From Anas platyrhynchos (taxonomy: Eukaryota > Chordata > Aves > Anseriformes > Anatidae), in the NCBI RefSeq assembly GCF_047663525.1, contig NC_092589.1:62491501-62555500 (forward strand): a stretch of DNA of 64,000 bases. Direction: 5' to 3'. Of the stretch, positions 33,271 through 45,864 are shown in pieces (the first letter of the stretch is position 1; the number at the start of each line of letters is the position of its first letter). A program made the position numbers and the translations under genes. The notes below the pieces were generated by a model. The model was given only the letters and a program-made list of their open reading frames with translations, made no database searches and was not told the origin of the DNA.

Positions 33271-34250
33271 ATTCAGAGATATTTTCTACCAGTCCTCAAC
33301 AGATTACTGTCATAAATGTATTCAATTGGCTACTTCTTTTTGGAGTCCCATGGCATAATCTGCCTTTATAGTTTTCTTTTTTGTATGAAAGTGGATGAGC
33401 CTCATTCCCTTGATGGGTTACCATTGCCTATGTTGCAGTAGAAGGTTTATCACACTACAAGGAGATGGTTACTAGATCTCCTTTTTGGCTGAAGAACAGG
33501 TTGGGACAATGGAGAGAGGGAGAAGAACCCAGCCTATTGGTAACTACAGTGGCCAGGCAAACAGGTGAGGCAGATCTGGAAGGGGCCATGATCACTGTCC
33601 TCTTCTTCGGTCACCGCATTTTAAAGCAGTGACATTTTTATAACCACACCTCTTACCCCTTGCCTTTGATGTTTACATAGCCCAGTTTTATCACGATCCC
33701 TCTGTGTATTTGTTTTTCTCCGTGGTTTTGAAAAGCAATGAAGGCAATTATAAACTGTAAAATGACAATGATGATGAGCTGTAAAATGATGGAGATTGGT
33801 TGCTCAACAATGACCTCATTTTCAAAATGAAAACCTATCAGATTGTATCAGAGTCAGTTGCTAACCTCAAAGTCCATAGATTTTATTTTTTAATATCTTT
33901 TCTTTTGTGGATTTGTGTTTCTTTATCCAAACAAGATATTATCATTTAATTTTATGCCTTGTATAACTCTTTATCATTTTGAAACAATCTGGCTGAAGAG
34001 AAAGACTGTTTATTTCCAGGAACCCCTCTTAATTAAAGACTAGGCTTTGCAATAATAATGTCAGCTCATTTCACTAGCACAGATACAAACATATTGTGAC
34101 CTTTGAGAATTTAACAGCAAGGCAAAGAAAGATTTAAAAATAAGTTGCTAGTAAACCTTTTCTTAAACCTTTTTTTTTTTCTTTCTTTTTTTTTCTTTTT
34201 GGAAGCATTATCAATGTGCTGGGAACAGATTTTTTTCTCTGGTTATTTAA

Positions 34251-34500
34251 AATATGTACTATATGTTAATTGCTGTTGCTGTTGAGAGTAAGTACCAGTC
34301 TAATTAACATGCAAATGGTCAATTGAGTTTTTTAAGCAAATTTATAGGCTGTTCTGCGACGTAATTAGCCCACAAGCTTGCTCAGGCTGGAAACAGTCAT
34401 CTGCCAAAATTTGGAACAGCATCTGGTGTAACAGGAACCTAATCTCATTTCAGGATTTGAAGCTGATAGCGTAATTAAATCAGCAAATGTAGACAACAAC
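34251..34500. promoter_or_regulatory. Candidate cis-regulatory element, homeodomain/POU sites
   Basis: Within 180 bp there are three TAATTA homeodomain cores (34301-34306, 34362-34367, 34472-34477). The first is joined to a POU octamer ATGCAAAT (34309-34316). CATCTG E-boxes occur near 34399 and 34421. The sequence is complex, free of simple repeats, and lies between TAAR5 and STX7. Olfactory receptor and mammalian TAAR enhancers use LHX2-type homeodomain sites together with EBF sites; I see no clear EBF motif here. Function is inferred from motif density alone. Confidence 0.3.
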
Positions 34501-37480
34501 AATAACAGGAATTCTTTATGCTGACGGAATGCATTAACAACAACTGTCTGAGAAGGCCTGCTAGACAATTTGCTGTAGGTAGCAAATACGGGTAGTATGG
34601 CTCTCTATATCTAACGTCAGAGGCACATGAATGAAATGTGATAGCAGAGAATGAGATTTGCCCGTAAGGTAAATTATGCACCACATACACACCACTCACA
34701 CCTGAGAGAGAGGACACTCATTAGAAATACAAAGACAGGGTTGGGTTTCCTCCCTGTTGCGTTGTCATGTGTCATGCAGGCATGAAGAGCTGCTAAGTCC
34801 CTGTGTCACAAGCAGCTCTGATGCCTGTGCCACCCCATGCTCCCTCATCCTCCACCCAGGGACAACACCTTGTAGGAGCAAGAGGACGCCAGGATGGAGG
34901 CAGGAAGGTGGAGCAGACCGTGGACTCAGACACTGGGTGAGGAGGAAGGGGTGTCATTTCCAAATCACACTACATTGGTCTTGGTCTAAATTAAAACACT
35001 TTCAAATATCATATACCATGATAAATACGAATAGCATATTTTTGAAATGACACCCCATTAGTTCAGTTTTACATGCAAAAACAGGAATAAAAAATGGCAT
35101 ATACTTTGATCTTCACAGTCAGTGAATATCCAGAGCATCCTCCATGGTATCTGCTGAATATTCAGAATACCCTCCACGCTGTGTCTGTTCCTGCCATGGT
35201 CTCAACATTTTTCCCTTCTTTCTCCAGGCCTTTCCCAATTTCATATAATCAATTGATCACGCTCCAAAAGAAGTAGGAAATGTGTTCTGTAAGTAGGTGA
35301 ACATGTGGTTCTGAACTCAATACCCAGCTAACACAGAGGTGGGAGCTGTGGGAACTACACCAATGGCATGAGTTCATAGATAAAATTGTGTAGCAGCACT
35401 CTTTCCTTGCAGCACTGAATATAACACTTGGCGATGGCTTCTTCACAGTTCGTGCCCATATGTTACGCACCAGTGAAAACACTCATATTTGCTAGCAAAA
35501 GAAATTATGCAAAAACTGAATATACTGCCATTTTAGCTAAAAGGGTAAATCAATAAAACAGATCACATTTTCCCAGTGTTGTTTTAAGGGCCCAATCTAT
35601 ACCAGTACTCAATCAATAAATAGGACCTTCTGGCTGGTCTCTTAACTGTATCTTATTTTGTATGATTCTATTATAGAGGCCATTTAAATATTTTCAGAGT
35701 AAGGACAATGTTGTTATGGAAAGGTTGTTTTATAATCCAACATCCCTCCCAACCTGTAATATCTTTGTAGCAACTGGTTACATTAAAGAATAACAAATAA
35801 CATCACAAACATTTTTAGTTATTAAACAATAAAGGGTGGATACTAGGTGAGCTAAGACCCTGTAAGAACCAACATTTTGTCCATAAAACACCCAGTGTCT
35901 CTAGGAAAGCATTTCCATAGAGAATGAACATTGATCTATGGCTGTGTATTACCTCCAAACTACAGAAAGAGGTACCAAAATGGTGATCTGCAGATAAAGC
36001 ATTGTTACTGATAAAGGCACTCTGCTCCATTTATTATTACTATTTTATTATTAATGTTGGAAGTACATATTTGAAATGAGATAGTAAAAGATGTATTGTT
36101 TTCTGCGGAAAACTGACAGTGAACCCAGCTGAGGCTTCACAAAGCAGGAGTGGCCTGGCTTGGTCAATAGAGTTTTTATGACTGCAACTTGGAGATAATA
36201 ATAAAGGCAAGGCCTTAATTCAGAAGGGAAGTGCATTACACTCTCATTAGTGCACCATCTAGTGGGATAATCCTGGATAATCTCCAGTGTTTCAGCAATG
36301 TGGGGGTAAATTTTCCAATGCAGCACTAAAATCACTGCTAATCAAAATGGCATATTATAAGTAGAATGAAGTTACATATAGTCCTGCATCAAATGAGAAG
36401 ACAGGCACGTCACAATGTTTTTGGACATTTCCAAGCATCAATTAACTTAAATATATGTAGACTTACTAGTGTTGGCGTTGACATTGTCTTTCATTTGAGT
36501 ATGCTTTGAGAAACATTAAAAAACACCTATGTAAAGGGTACTTTTTCAGACTTTTTACTTCACTGCATTGTGTTTGTATTTTATTGGACTTTATTAGTGT
36601 TACCTGGTCACTATGTTATTAAGGTTTTTACTGCTCAAGTTATTTCTAAATATCAGCAATGACTGAGATCTGTGGTGTAGCAGAAGTAAACTCCCGTGCC
36701 TGTGGTGCAGCTTCAGGGGAGGAGGAGGAGGGCACTTTCCAACCTCCTCAGGCCAGGCTGGGTGTTGTAGAGGAGACGGCATTCCCTGACACCAGTACTG
36801 TGTGGTTTGCTCTGCAGCATTTAATGTGTGAGAGCATCTCACAGATTAAGTGGCCCAGCCTGTGGGGCTCTGGGGAACATCTGATCCTGTAATTTTCCCT
36901 TTGAAAAGCGGAGCAGGATCCAGTAGCATTCCTAGCTGCCGTGCAGGCCTACAGGCTCATCTGTCACTTGTTCTCAGGTAACTGGGTCAGCCCCACAACC
37001 CAGCTTCTGGCTCTGCCTCCCATTGCTTCAGCTTTTTTAGGCATCTTTAAACATATTTTTATTTCCCGCTCACCTTCATCTTACATCTAAGTGCCCAACC
37101 CACTTCCATACATCCATACAGATGTGGTGATCACGACTGAAGGTCATGCAGGAAACTAGCCTAATGACAGTGCGCGCTTGTTTCCCTGCGCACACTTTCT
37201 CCAGAACTCCTGATGCCTCTTTTCCTGACCTTATATTCTCACATCCCCCTTCTTTTCCACTCATGCCGGACTGTGCGTTATGGGGAAGCTGGCGAGGTGC
37301 ACAGGTGCATTTTCCCTGTGGAGCGTCCTTTACACGCCCGAGACTGTGTGAGGTGCAAGAACCATGAGGCGGGCCTGCTGGACATCCCTCCCCACCCGGT
37401 TAGATCAAAACACTCTCTACGAGCCTACAATCAGTCAGATACATATATTTTATTCATTTTTGATGTTAAAAACTGGCAAC
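34501..37480. other. Intergenic region before STX7
   Basis: No gene recognised. GC content and CpG rise from about 37150 toward the STX7 CpG island. ORFs at 37.1-37.4 kb are not recognisable as a protein. Confidence 0.4.
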
Positions 37481-37632
37481 CTTGGTCTTTACAGACATTG
37501 TGTGACGGGCGACAAGCGGGCTGCCCCCACCGCCCCTCGCCGCGCCCTCCACCCGGGCTGAGGCGGCCACACGGCAGCGCCCCCTGCCCGCAGCCTTCCT
37601 CTTCGTCCCCTTCTCCTTCCTCTTCCTCCTCC

Positions 37633-37665
37633 TTCCTCCTCCTCCTCCTCCTCCTCCTCCTCCTC
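37633..37665. repeat. (CCT)n tract in the CpG island
   Basis: About eleven CCT units (polypyrimidine/polypurine), within or just upstream of the STX7 leader. Confidence 0.88.
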
Positions 37666-37699
37666 GGCCGGGCCCTGCCCAGCCCCGCGGCCGCTCCTC

Positions 37700-37863
37700 C
37701 CCACGCCGCCGCCGTCATGCCGGGCCCCCGCCCAGCGGCAGCACGGGGCGGTGCAGGGCAGCCCGGCCCCGTCCTCCCTCCCCTGCCCTCCCCTCCCCTC
37801 CCCTCCTCCCGCCGCCGCCCCAGCCCCAGCCGTGCCCGCTGGGACCAGGCTCGCCGGGGCCGG
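37700..37863 (+). other. STX7: STX7 non-coding first exon (5' end uncertain)
   Basis: The donor CCGG|GTAAGGG (GT at 37864-37865) is the best in the island and would splice to the ATG exon at 44.7 kb. The transcription start is not determined; 37700 is a placeholder. Confidence 0.5.
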
Positions 37864-40800
37864 GTAAGGGCAGCGGGAGCGGGAGCGGGGCCGCCTCCGT
37901 GCCCCCTTCCCCGGGAGGGGGGGGGCAGCGGCGGGGAGGGAGGGAGGGAGGCTGGAAGCGGGGAGCCACGGCCTGGCGGTCAGGCCTCGGGGCTGGCGTT
38001 GGCAGCGCTGAGCCGCTTGGAGCTGCGGGGGGAGCGGGGGGTTTGCGCTGCCTCCTGCCCGGGGTAGGGGGGCGGCATCGGGGGGGGCTCCGTGCCCGCC
38101 CTGGTGTCCTGCCCGCGGTGGGCAGGTGGGGCGGGCAGGGCAGCCCCTGGGAGTCGGGTTTGGGGTGGGTGCTGGCGAAGGAAGGCAAAGGGAGAGTCGC
38201 CCTGTCCTGCTTGTACGTGTGCCTGGAAAGGTGGCGAGAGGCATCTCTGCTGGCCGTGCGGGAAAATGCCGAGTAATGCTGCTGCTTGGTGGCTGGCAGT
38301 GCTGAGAAACTAAAAAAAAAAAAAAAGACTGGGAGCTATATTTCGTCCTCAGCATCCCGGTAGGCCGTGGGGAGGCCTGCCATGGCTTCGAGTGCCATGG
38401 GGCTGATGTGAGCGTGTGGCCCACAGCGATGGGGCTGAGGGCGTGCAGCCCCCTGATCTGCGGTGCTGGTGCTGGTCCTGGTCCCTCTGTGGCTCCCCGT
38501 GAGGTGTTTGTTGCGTGTCTGTCTCCAGCACGAGCAGGTCACTGCCTTGTGACAGCTCTCGGGTCTCTTCTCATCCCTCCTGGTCCCACCGGTGTGATCC
38601 AGTCCCTGGTGTTCGGCCTCCTCTTGGCTCCTATAAACGCAGTTCCCTCTGCTGAGGCATTTCCCTGAGAACTGAAGTGTTATTAGGCTCCTATGTATGC
38701 CTGTATGCTCTTCCTCTACTTAGTTCGTTATAAATATTGATCTGGATGAATCGGACAATGATAAGCACATTCTTTTTTTAGCCGTGTATGGTCCAAGAGG
38801 CTCAATAGTATTCCAGGCCTCTCTAATTTTATTTTACACCAGAGAGTTTTAACGCTTATTCTGTAAATGTAATTCTTACGTCTTTGTTGGAAGAGAATTA
38901 TTTCTAGGGAAATGACCATAGCGCTGACCACTTACACAGTCTAATAATTATCTTTTATCTTAAAAAAAAAAATAAAAATACATGTAGTGGTGGTGTAAGT
39001 TTGTTGTTGATGTGTTTCAGCATGACTAGTGAGGCAAGGCCGAGGGAGTTGGGCAGGCTGGGATAGGAAGGTACCTTCTGACATCTTCTCTGTGAGTGCT
39101 GCCGCATTAGAGCGAAGCAAGTTTTAATTGAACTTTGCTTGCTTTTTTGTACCCTCTTTGGATTTAAGCTTACTTCTACCTGAAACCAGATGATAAAAGA
39201 CAATCTGGAAAGTTTATTTATTTATTTTAAGCAGGCAGAGAGGAATTAACCTTGGTGCTGTTCTGTTTGCACGTTCGTTATGCTCCATAGTTTTGTGTTA
39301 CAGAAGCCCCCAGAGTGCCTCTGTGGACCAGGATTCCAGCACATCAGGAGCTGTAGAACACAAAGTGGAAAACGTGGTCTGTTTCGCCGAGTATTTTAGT
39401 CCAAGCATGGGGGGGAGAAGATGCATCCAGACACAATGAACTTACCTCACTCATTCACCCTGGAGAAAGTAGTGACAGCTAGTAGTGACAGTATACCTTA
39501 CAGTATACAGTCTGTCCCTTGTACAAGAGCTTTATGGTTGTTGGTTTTATAAATTTAATTTTACTGCAGAGTTACTGCCAAGGTCAGCAAAGATGCTCTC
39601 TAAAGAGCGTGATGTGTTTTGGGCTGCCTTACAGAGAAGCCAGTCACTGTGGATGCATCCTGTCTCATCTCAGTATTAGGCTGGTAAAATCTGCTGAGGT
39701 GAGGTGCGCTGAGCTATGCCCTAGTGCGGAAATCTTACTAACTGGTGCTGTTACTGTGATACAAGTCTTCTATAGGTAACATTGTGACTGTTTGGTCCAG
39801 ACTGGTGTTTTCACCCTATTTGAAAGATGTAACTATTTTTTTTCCCCTTTTGGGCAGAGAGTAGTTTACAAAGGAAGTCACATTTAGGAATTGTTTAGGA
39901 AAACCTTTGTTTCTGTGACCTTGTTTAAAAAACAAAAGCACATCTAAGAAATCCACATGACTTGTCTTGAGATATTTAAAGGCACAAAATCCTAATTCAT
40001 ATTTAAATTTTCAAACATGTTAATTGAATGCAAAATGTAGTTTTTGCATACTGAAAGTTAAAGATCTGTGTAAACATTTCTAGGTCCTGATCCTAAAGTA
40101 TTGCTTCAATAGTAAAACCACTGCTTAAATGTTCCTTATCTTGATGTTGTGTATTGGTAACTTTTGTAGGAGAAGGAAAACTGTTAGAATATCTGAAGGA
40201 GAAAATGCAAAGCGAATCCGTTTTGTATAAGATGCTTATTAACTCTAGCTGACCAGAGCCTGTAGTGGAGTTGGGTGATGGCTGCTGAGCTCCAGGGCAT
40301 CCTCTGCTCATCAAATCACATCATTTTGTCCTGAGGAAGCTTTCAAGGATGGTGCCAGGGAGCTGCTTGGTTGTGGAGATCCCACTTCTTTGTCTGGTCA
40401 GCAGAAAGAAGTCTCTGCAATCAGCAGTGATCTTACTGGAAATAGCTACGGGAAAAATGGATTTTTTCTGTGCCTGATAAACACTTTTATAGAAAGCAAG
40501 TCGATAGTAAGGTGCATTAGTGGGTTGGGATAGTAGGAATGACTGTGATAAGTAGGAACTCGTTAATGTAGAAATTAGGAAAAATATTTACTGGTCCTTT
40601 GAGTACTTTAAATTTCATGTATGTACAGCAAGGTATTGTTTCAAGCAGTAAGTGTTCTTTTTTTTTTTTTTCTTTTTCACTTGTACCATCAGACTCAATT
40701 CTTTGGACTTTTTTTCAGAGGTTTGACAAGCCTCATTGCCTCTAAGCATGATCACAACCAGAAACAAAGATGGCAAGCAGAAGATAAAAGGTACAATCAA

Positions 40801-43800
40801 AGGCTCGCACCAGGCTGAAACTTTTAGAGGAACTGAAGACCGCCACAAGTGTAGCTGTGTTCCAGTTTGAATGCAAAGTGTACTTCCCTGATCTGCACCA
40901 TCTTATTAGTTCTCATTTAAAAAGTCATGCAAGCAGTAATACCAAAATGCTTCATGGTGGAGTAGTTAAACATTGTGGAACCGAAAAGGGATAATTTCTA
41001 TGGAAATGCAGAACCCTGATGAAGGCTCCTGTTGCCCTTGTCTAAAAGGAAGTGCTTGGTACTTCCTTCTAGCTTGTTATTTTCCCCGGTGGTTGAAATC
41101 CTGACCCTTGCCACTGGCAGGACTCCCCTTGACTTCCCCAGGGTCAGCTGTCGGTGTTTCGGAGGGGTGTGAGTAACTCGGGGCTAACAAGTGAGGGGTG
41201 TGTGAGTGGAGGTGGGGGTCGGTCAGTACGGATGCCCGAGTTGCTGTAACTAGAATGAGGAAGAAGCTCACACTTCCCATTTGTGGGTGTGTTTTTGTTG
41301 AGGGGGGTGGGGGCTGTTTTTTGTTTTAAATAAAAGTAAATAGAATTTTTTCCGTGCCTTTGGCCTGTTCTGTGGCTGGGAAGTGATGAAAGCTGATGGC
41401 TGACCACTGAACCCCTCTTTCCAGTCTTTACCCAGACTTGTCAGAGACCAGGAGCTTACCCTACCACCAACTTGTCTTATTCCTGTGCTCTGGAATACCA
41501 CTGCGGGTGGAAAAGTTTGTATGAGTTGAGACAGCTGCGAATTCACACTGCTATCCTACAACATGACTATAAATCTTGGTTAAAATAAGTATTTTTCCTT
41601 GACGGACCCAATGCCCTTCCTTTTTCTTTGTACTGTAACTTTTTCAAATGACCCAGTGGACTTCCTAAAGAAGCAACTTGAGAAACTGAAAGAATATTAG
41701 CATTTTAGATATACAGTTGCTTTGTTAGAAACATTGTCACACTACCTGCACTTTTATGTCAAAAGCCAAAGCTGTTCCATGTTGTCTCAAAGCAGACAGC
41801 TTTTTAAATACCAAGTTCCATTTAGAAAATACAAATCAATTGGGTCAACTGTTATCGTTTTGTGCGTTGTTAAAATGAGAACCATAGAAATAGCAGTGGA
41901 GATGTTCAGCTGCCAGTTACAAGTGGGTCACAGACTCAGTACTATAGAGCGTAATCTAATTACAGTTGTAATTTTACTCCTCTCACCTATTCTAGATAGG
42001 GTGCTGTTTCTTCATTAGAGAGGACTACACGCGCTAACCTGTATCCTGTGGACTTCACAGTATTATCATCCGAACATCCTCTCATTATGTGTTATGTTTG
42101 GCTGCCCAGCTGTGTAGCCAGAAAGTTGAAAAGCTCCAAGCCTTGTGTGTTGTATAATCTGTACACTTGACGGAGCACCACAGTAAAGGGCAATGCAGCT
42201 TCTTTAAAGATACCTAAATGCAGCTGTAGAAATTTTCAGGACAAAAAAAAGTCAAGCACTTTCCTTTTGTCAACGCTTGAATGGCTGAAAAAAACAAAGT
42301 TACATGCAGCTGCCTGGTGAATACGTATGTGAGGGGAGAAAAAACAGCCCTAAAGGACTGTTTCAGTTCTGCAATGTTTTTGCACAAGATGATTGGTCTC
42401 TTGCTGGCTCTTCTGCTCAGCAACTGCATTTTAATGTTTAACTTTTAACATTAAATATAATATTTAACTAAAAAGTATTTTCAGCCAGTACTGGCGTTCC
42501 AGTCAGCATGCTGCTAACATGTTTAGGAACAGTTGTAACTTCCAAAGAAGAAAAAGCAGTGTCAACCATTTAGAGAATTTCTCTTTTTTTGAACCAACAT
42601 CTTTTAGGTGTCTTATTTGGATTTTATGTCTATGATTGACTAAGTAAAGAAATTCTATAATTTCAGTGGGAAATACAATGTACTAAGCTGTGGAGCCACT
42701 CACTTGCTATAAATTTTAAAAGGGTTTGGGCTTAAAATACAGATTCAATGCAATATTGCCTGGAGTTTCCAAAGAGATCAAGGGTTGTTATGCTAACTTT
42801 GGTCCAGACAAGTGGGATTTAGGCTGTCTGACTTCAAGCTTTAGCCTGTGACCCAAAATAACTTGCATCTGCATGCAGTACACACTAAGATAGGAAATAC
42901 ACTGCAGAGTGACTTGTGGGTGACTGTACAGCAAGTACGTAGAAGAATGCAAATACTCTTGCTGTCTCTTCATCTGCAGGCAGATTGTTTATTACTAGGG
43001 GATACTTCAGGGCCTGAAGCCTCCAGACAGGAATTGGGACCCTGGCGCAGCAGCCTTCTCAAGGACGTGGAGGGTTTGTCTGCGCGGTAGCAGCAGCTCA
43101 TTCATCTAGCACAGGTAGCGTGCCCTGCAGGGCAGCACGTGTGAGCCAAGCCTCTAGTTGTATCCATGATGCAGTTCTGGCACGGGATGTTTTGTGGGGC
43201 TGACCAGTGCAATCTCTTGGCAACTCTGCCAGAAATGGTGAGCACAGGAAGGTTTGGTTTTCTTTCACCCACAGCTGCTCTCCCAGAGAGTCATGTGAGA
43301 ACAGGCCTGTTGTAAAACAACTGGGGTTTTGCTGCACTGTATCAATATATGGCATTTCCAAAGGTGAAAAAAGTTATATTTGGCATCAAGAGTTGTAAAT
43401 TAGCTTGTTGTGTTCTGTTGTTTTGTGTTACTTTTTCTTTGAAAAGTTCGTAAGGACTCGAGTGGCTTGAGTTTGCAGACCATACAGCCGGTATCACACT
43501 TGACAAGTCAGTTGGCTTTCTCACTCTGTTTTAGCAGTGCCTTTTAATGAGAAGCTGGTAGCCCAGGAGAAGAGCACTTTGCATAGAAGGTCTGGGTCAA
43601 ACAGTGGGAAATGCAGGGAACTGTCGAGGTTAAAATGTTAAACTAGTGAATGTGATCTGCAGGGGATTGGAAAGGGTGAAATAAACGAAGCGTGACCTGT
43701 CTGAAATTGTGGGTTTGCGTTGGATGTACATACGTTTGATTAGTCTGTGTCCTCACTGCAGAGTGGATGAATGCCAGTCTCAATTTGCACATGTATCCTT

Positions 43801-44717
43801 CGCTAATTTGGATTTAGAGCATCATTGAACTTGGGCTGGAACTGGGGCTGTGATGAAGGAAAGTAGACTGGGATGTTTGCAGTTAGTTACATGCTGCGTA
43901 ATTGCATGTGTATCCTTTTAGGGCAAATGTATTTGTAAGTATATTTGCGTTACTGATTTTTGGCCTTTTAAAATAAGATATGATAGTCCTTGGTGCAAAA
44001 GACACCCCTACAAATGCATTTGTGTACCCAGACTGCAAAAAAATGAGTTCATCCTGAGAAACACAGCAGCTGAAAGGTATAAAATAGCAATTCACAGAAT
44101 TCAAGTGAAACTGATTACAGCCAAAACTGAAATTGGTAGTCATTGGTGGTAGGAGGACACAGGATGCCTCATTCACTCCCATTCCTTACAAGAAAATGCC
44201 ATTGTTTTTCACAGCAATTTAACATGCTGTGTTGTTTTGGTGGGATAAGTAATATATGGTATGGAAATAACCATGCAGTTGGTTTGGGGCATAATTCCTC
44301 AGAGGATTTGGCACTCACAGAATAAAAGTTCAACTTTTTCTGTAATGGCAACAAATGAAAACGCATAGTTTTTCTTTGCTTACACCAGGGAAAATGTTAG
44401 AAGTTTGACAACAGAAGTAGCTTCTGTGATGTAGCAGCTGTAGAGTAATTGCAGATCTTAAGCTGTGAATATTAATAAACTTAACAGTTATCTTACTGTG
44501 GGAAGTTTTAAAAGGATGTCACGTGTCACATTCATATTTCGCACTTACTTAAGAAAAGTTTTGTTAAATTCTGTTTTGAAGTACTCTGCAGAGGAGGGTA
44601 AACATTAGTATATGGAGTTTTCTTTAATCTTTTCCTCTGTATTTTTTTTTTATGCTGATGAAGACCTTTGTAAGTGAATGACCAAAATGTAACTCTCTTT
44701 TCTGTGTGCGATTTTAG
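37864..44717 (+). other. STX7 intron 1
   Basis: About 6.9 kb. The 5' part is still GC-rich; the rest is AT-rich with no recognisable embedded gene. Chance ORFs only. Confidence 0.5.
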
Positions 44718-44781
44718 GTGTGCTTAACAGGTGGAGACCCATTCCCATCGTGGATGATCTTGACAGTAAATCTTCTCAGCC
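44718..44781 (+). other. STX7: STX7 5' untranslated part of the ATG exon
   Basis: The acceptor is CGATTTTAG|G at 44717/44718, or alternatively TTAACAG|G at 44730/44731. The leader contains an upstream ATG (GTGGATGATC, about 44753) that stops after a few codons at TGA. Confidence 0.5.
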
Positions 44782-44863
44782 ATGTCGTACAGTGCCGGCT
44801 TTGTGGATCCTAATCAGCTAGCCCAGCGCATAACTTCTAACATCCAGAAGATCACACAATGCT
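44782..44863 (+). CDS. STX7: STX7 coding exon 1 (residues 1-27)
   Basis: ATG at 44782 in GCCATGT context. It reads MSYSAGFVDPNQLAQRITSN and then IQKITQC, plus the first base of a Ser codon, ending at donor GCT|GTAAGT. It matches the start of syntaxin-7 and begins helix Ha. Confidence 0.95.
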
Positions 44864-45864
44864 GTAAGTTGAATTTATGCACGTTGATCTGAAACTTCAA
44901 TAGTGGTACCCCACGTTCTATGTTAGTTTCTCAGACTCATTCATGGGAATTCACTCCTTGACCTCACCTGCTCATTTGACGTGTTCATGGCACACCACAA
45001 CGCAGATGGAGGCCTTCAGATGTGTGGTTGAATGTGATGTGTACCGGAGAAGTGCAGCATCACTCTGTATTCACAGAACAAATGTATAATTAGAAGGACA
45101 GCTGCTGGTAAAAAGCCAGTTTTGTTCTGGCCAGTTACATGGCACCTTAAGATTGTAGGTTGGGGTGTTTGCTGAACAAGGATTGCCTCAAATATTTGCT
45201 GGAGCTTGAAGTGCCTATCAGAGACTGAAGGCATGGCCTTACAGCTTGCCCTTGGAAATACATATCTAATATGCAAGTAAGGTTATGCAAGCGTTAACAT
45301 GCCTTTGCTCAGACTCATCCCACCTAATGTTTTAGCCACCTAACTGAAGTGTTAAAGTTAGAGGTAAGTTAGGGTTCTCAGTTGTTTCCCCGTTTCTCCA
45401 TTTTCAGTTATATCTCTGATAGGTTTATTTTATATGAAAAGTAAATATAAATTGATTTTGCAAATTATGCAAAGAGCACTGTTTGTCGTAAGGGGGCTAG
45501 CCATCAACAGCTAGGTTTTGGCATGCATGGTTGTAAAGTTTTGAAGGACTTCATGCGTGTGTAGAATTAAAACTTCAGATGAAGTCTGATCAGTTAAGTG
45601 TATCAGTTTTAATTAAAACTTTGATCTTTGTTTTGCTATACAAATTTTAGGAGCTGGTACTTGTAGCACAGCTTGGTGACACAGATTGGGCTGAAATTTC
45701 TTTAAATCTTAATTTAAGTCATTAAATCTTTTACAAAGAAAAATTTTAGTTTTGCTTTATTGAAAAGTTTCTGTACGTTCGGGTTCTGTTCCTTCAACTA
45801 AAAATTGGCTCTGTAAGCCCTTGTGCTTTGTTTCCTGAAATCCTCTCAGTCAGTTCTGTAGTCT

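Larger units (their letters stand above)
30422..34250. other. TAAR5 3' flank and intergenic region
   Basis: No gene recognised. The nearest canonical AATAAA on + is at 31151-31156, about 730 bp after the stop. A-runs occur at 30664-30686, 31498-31509 and 31537-31552, and a (GTTT)n-rich tract at about 33222-33270. In mammals TAAR6, 8 and 9 occupy this side of TAAR5; nothing like them is visible. Confidence 0.4.
37480..38110 (+). promoter_or_regulatory. STX7: CpG island promoter of STX7
   Basis: A sharp island of very high GC and frequent CpG in otherwise AT-rich DNA, with several GC boxes (for example GGGGCGGG near 38126, CCCGCCC near 37728) and no TATA box. This is typical of a housekeeping promoter. 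Large ORFs on both strands are composition artefacts. GCGCCCCCTG at 37577-37586 resembles a CTCF core. Confidence 0.85.

Noticed and set aside
37213-38424. Large overlapping ORFs on both strands (up to 311 codons)
   Set aside because: They lie in the STX7 CpG island. Absence of stops is due to high GC; the peptides are low-complexity Pro/Arg/Ser/Gly.
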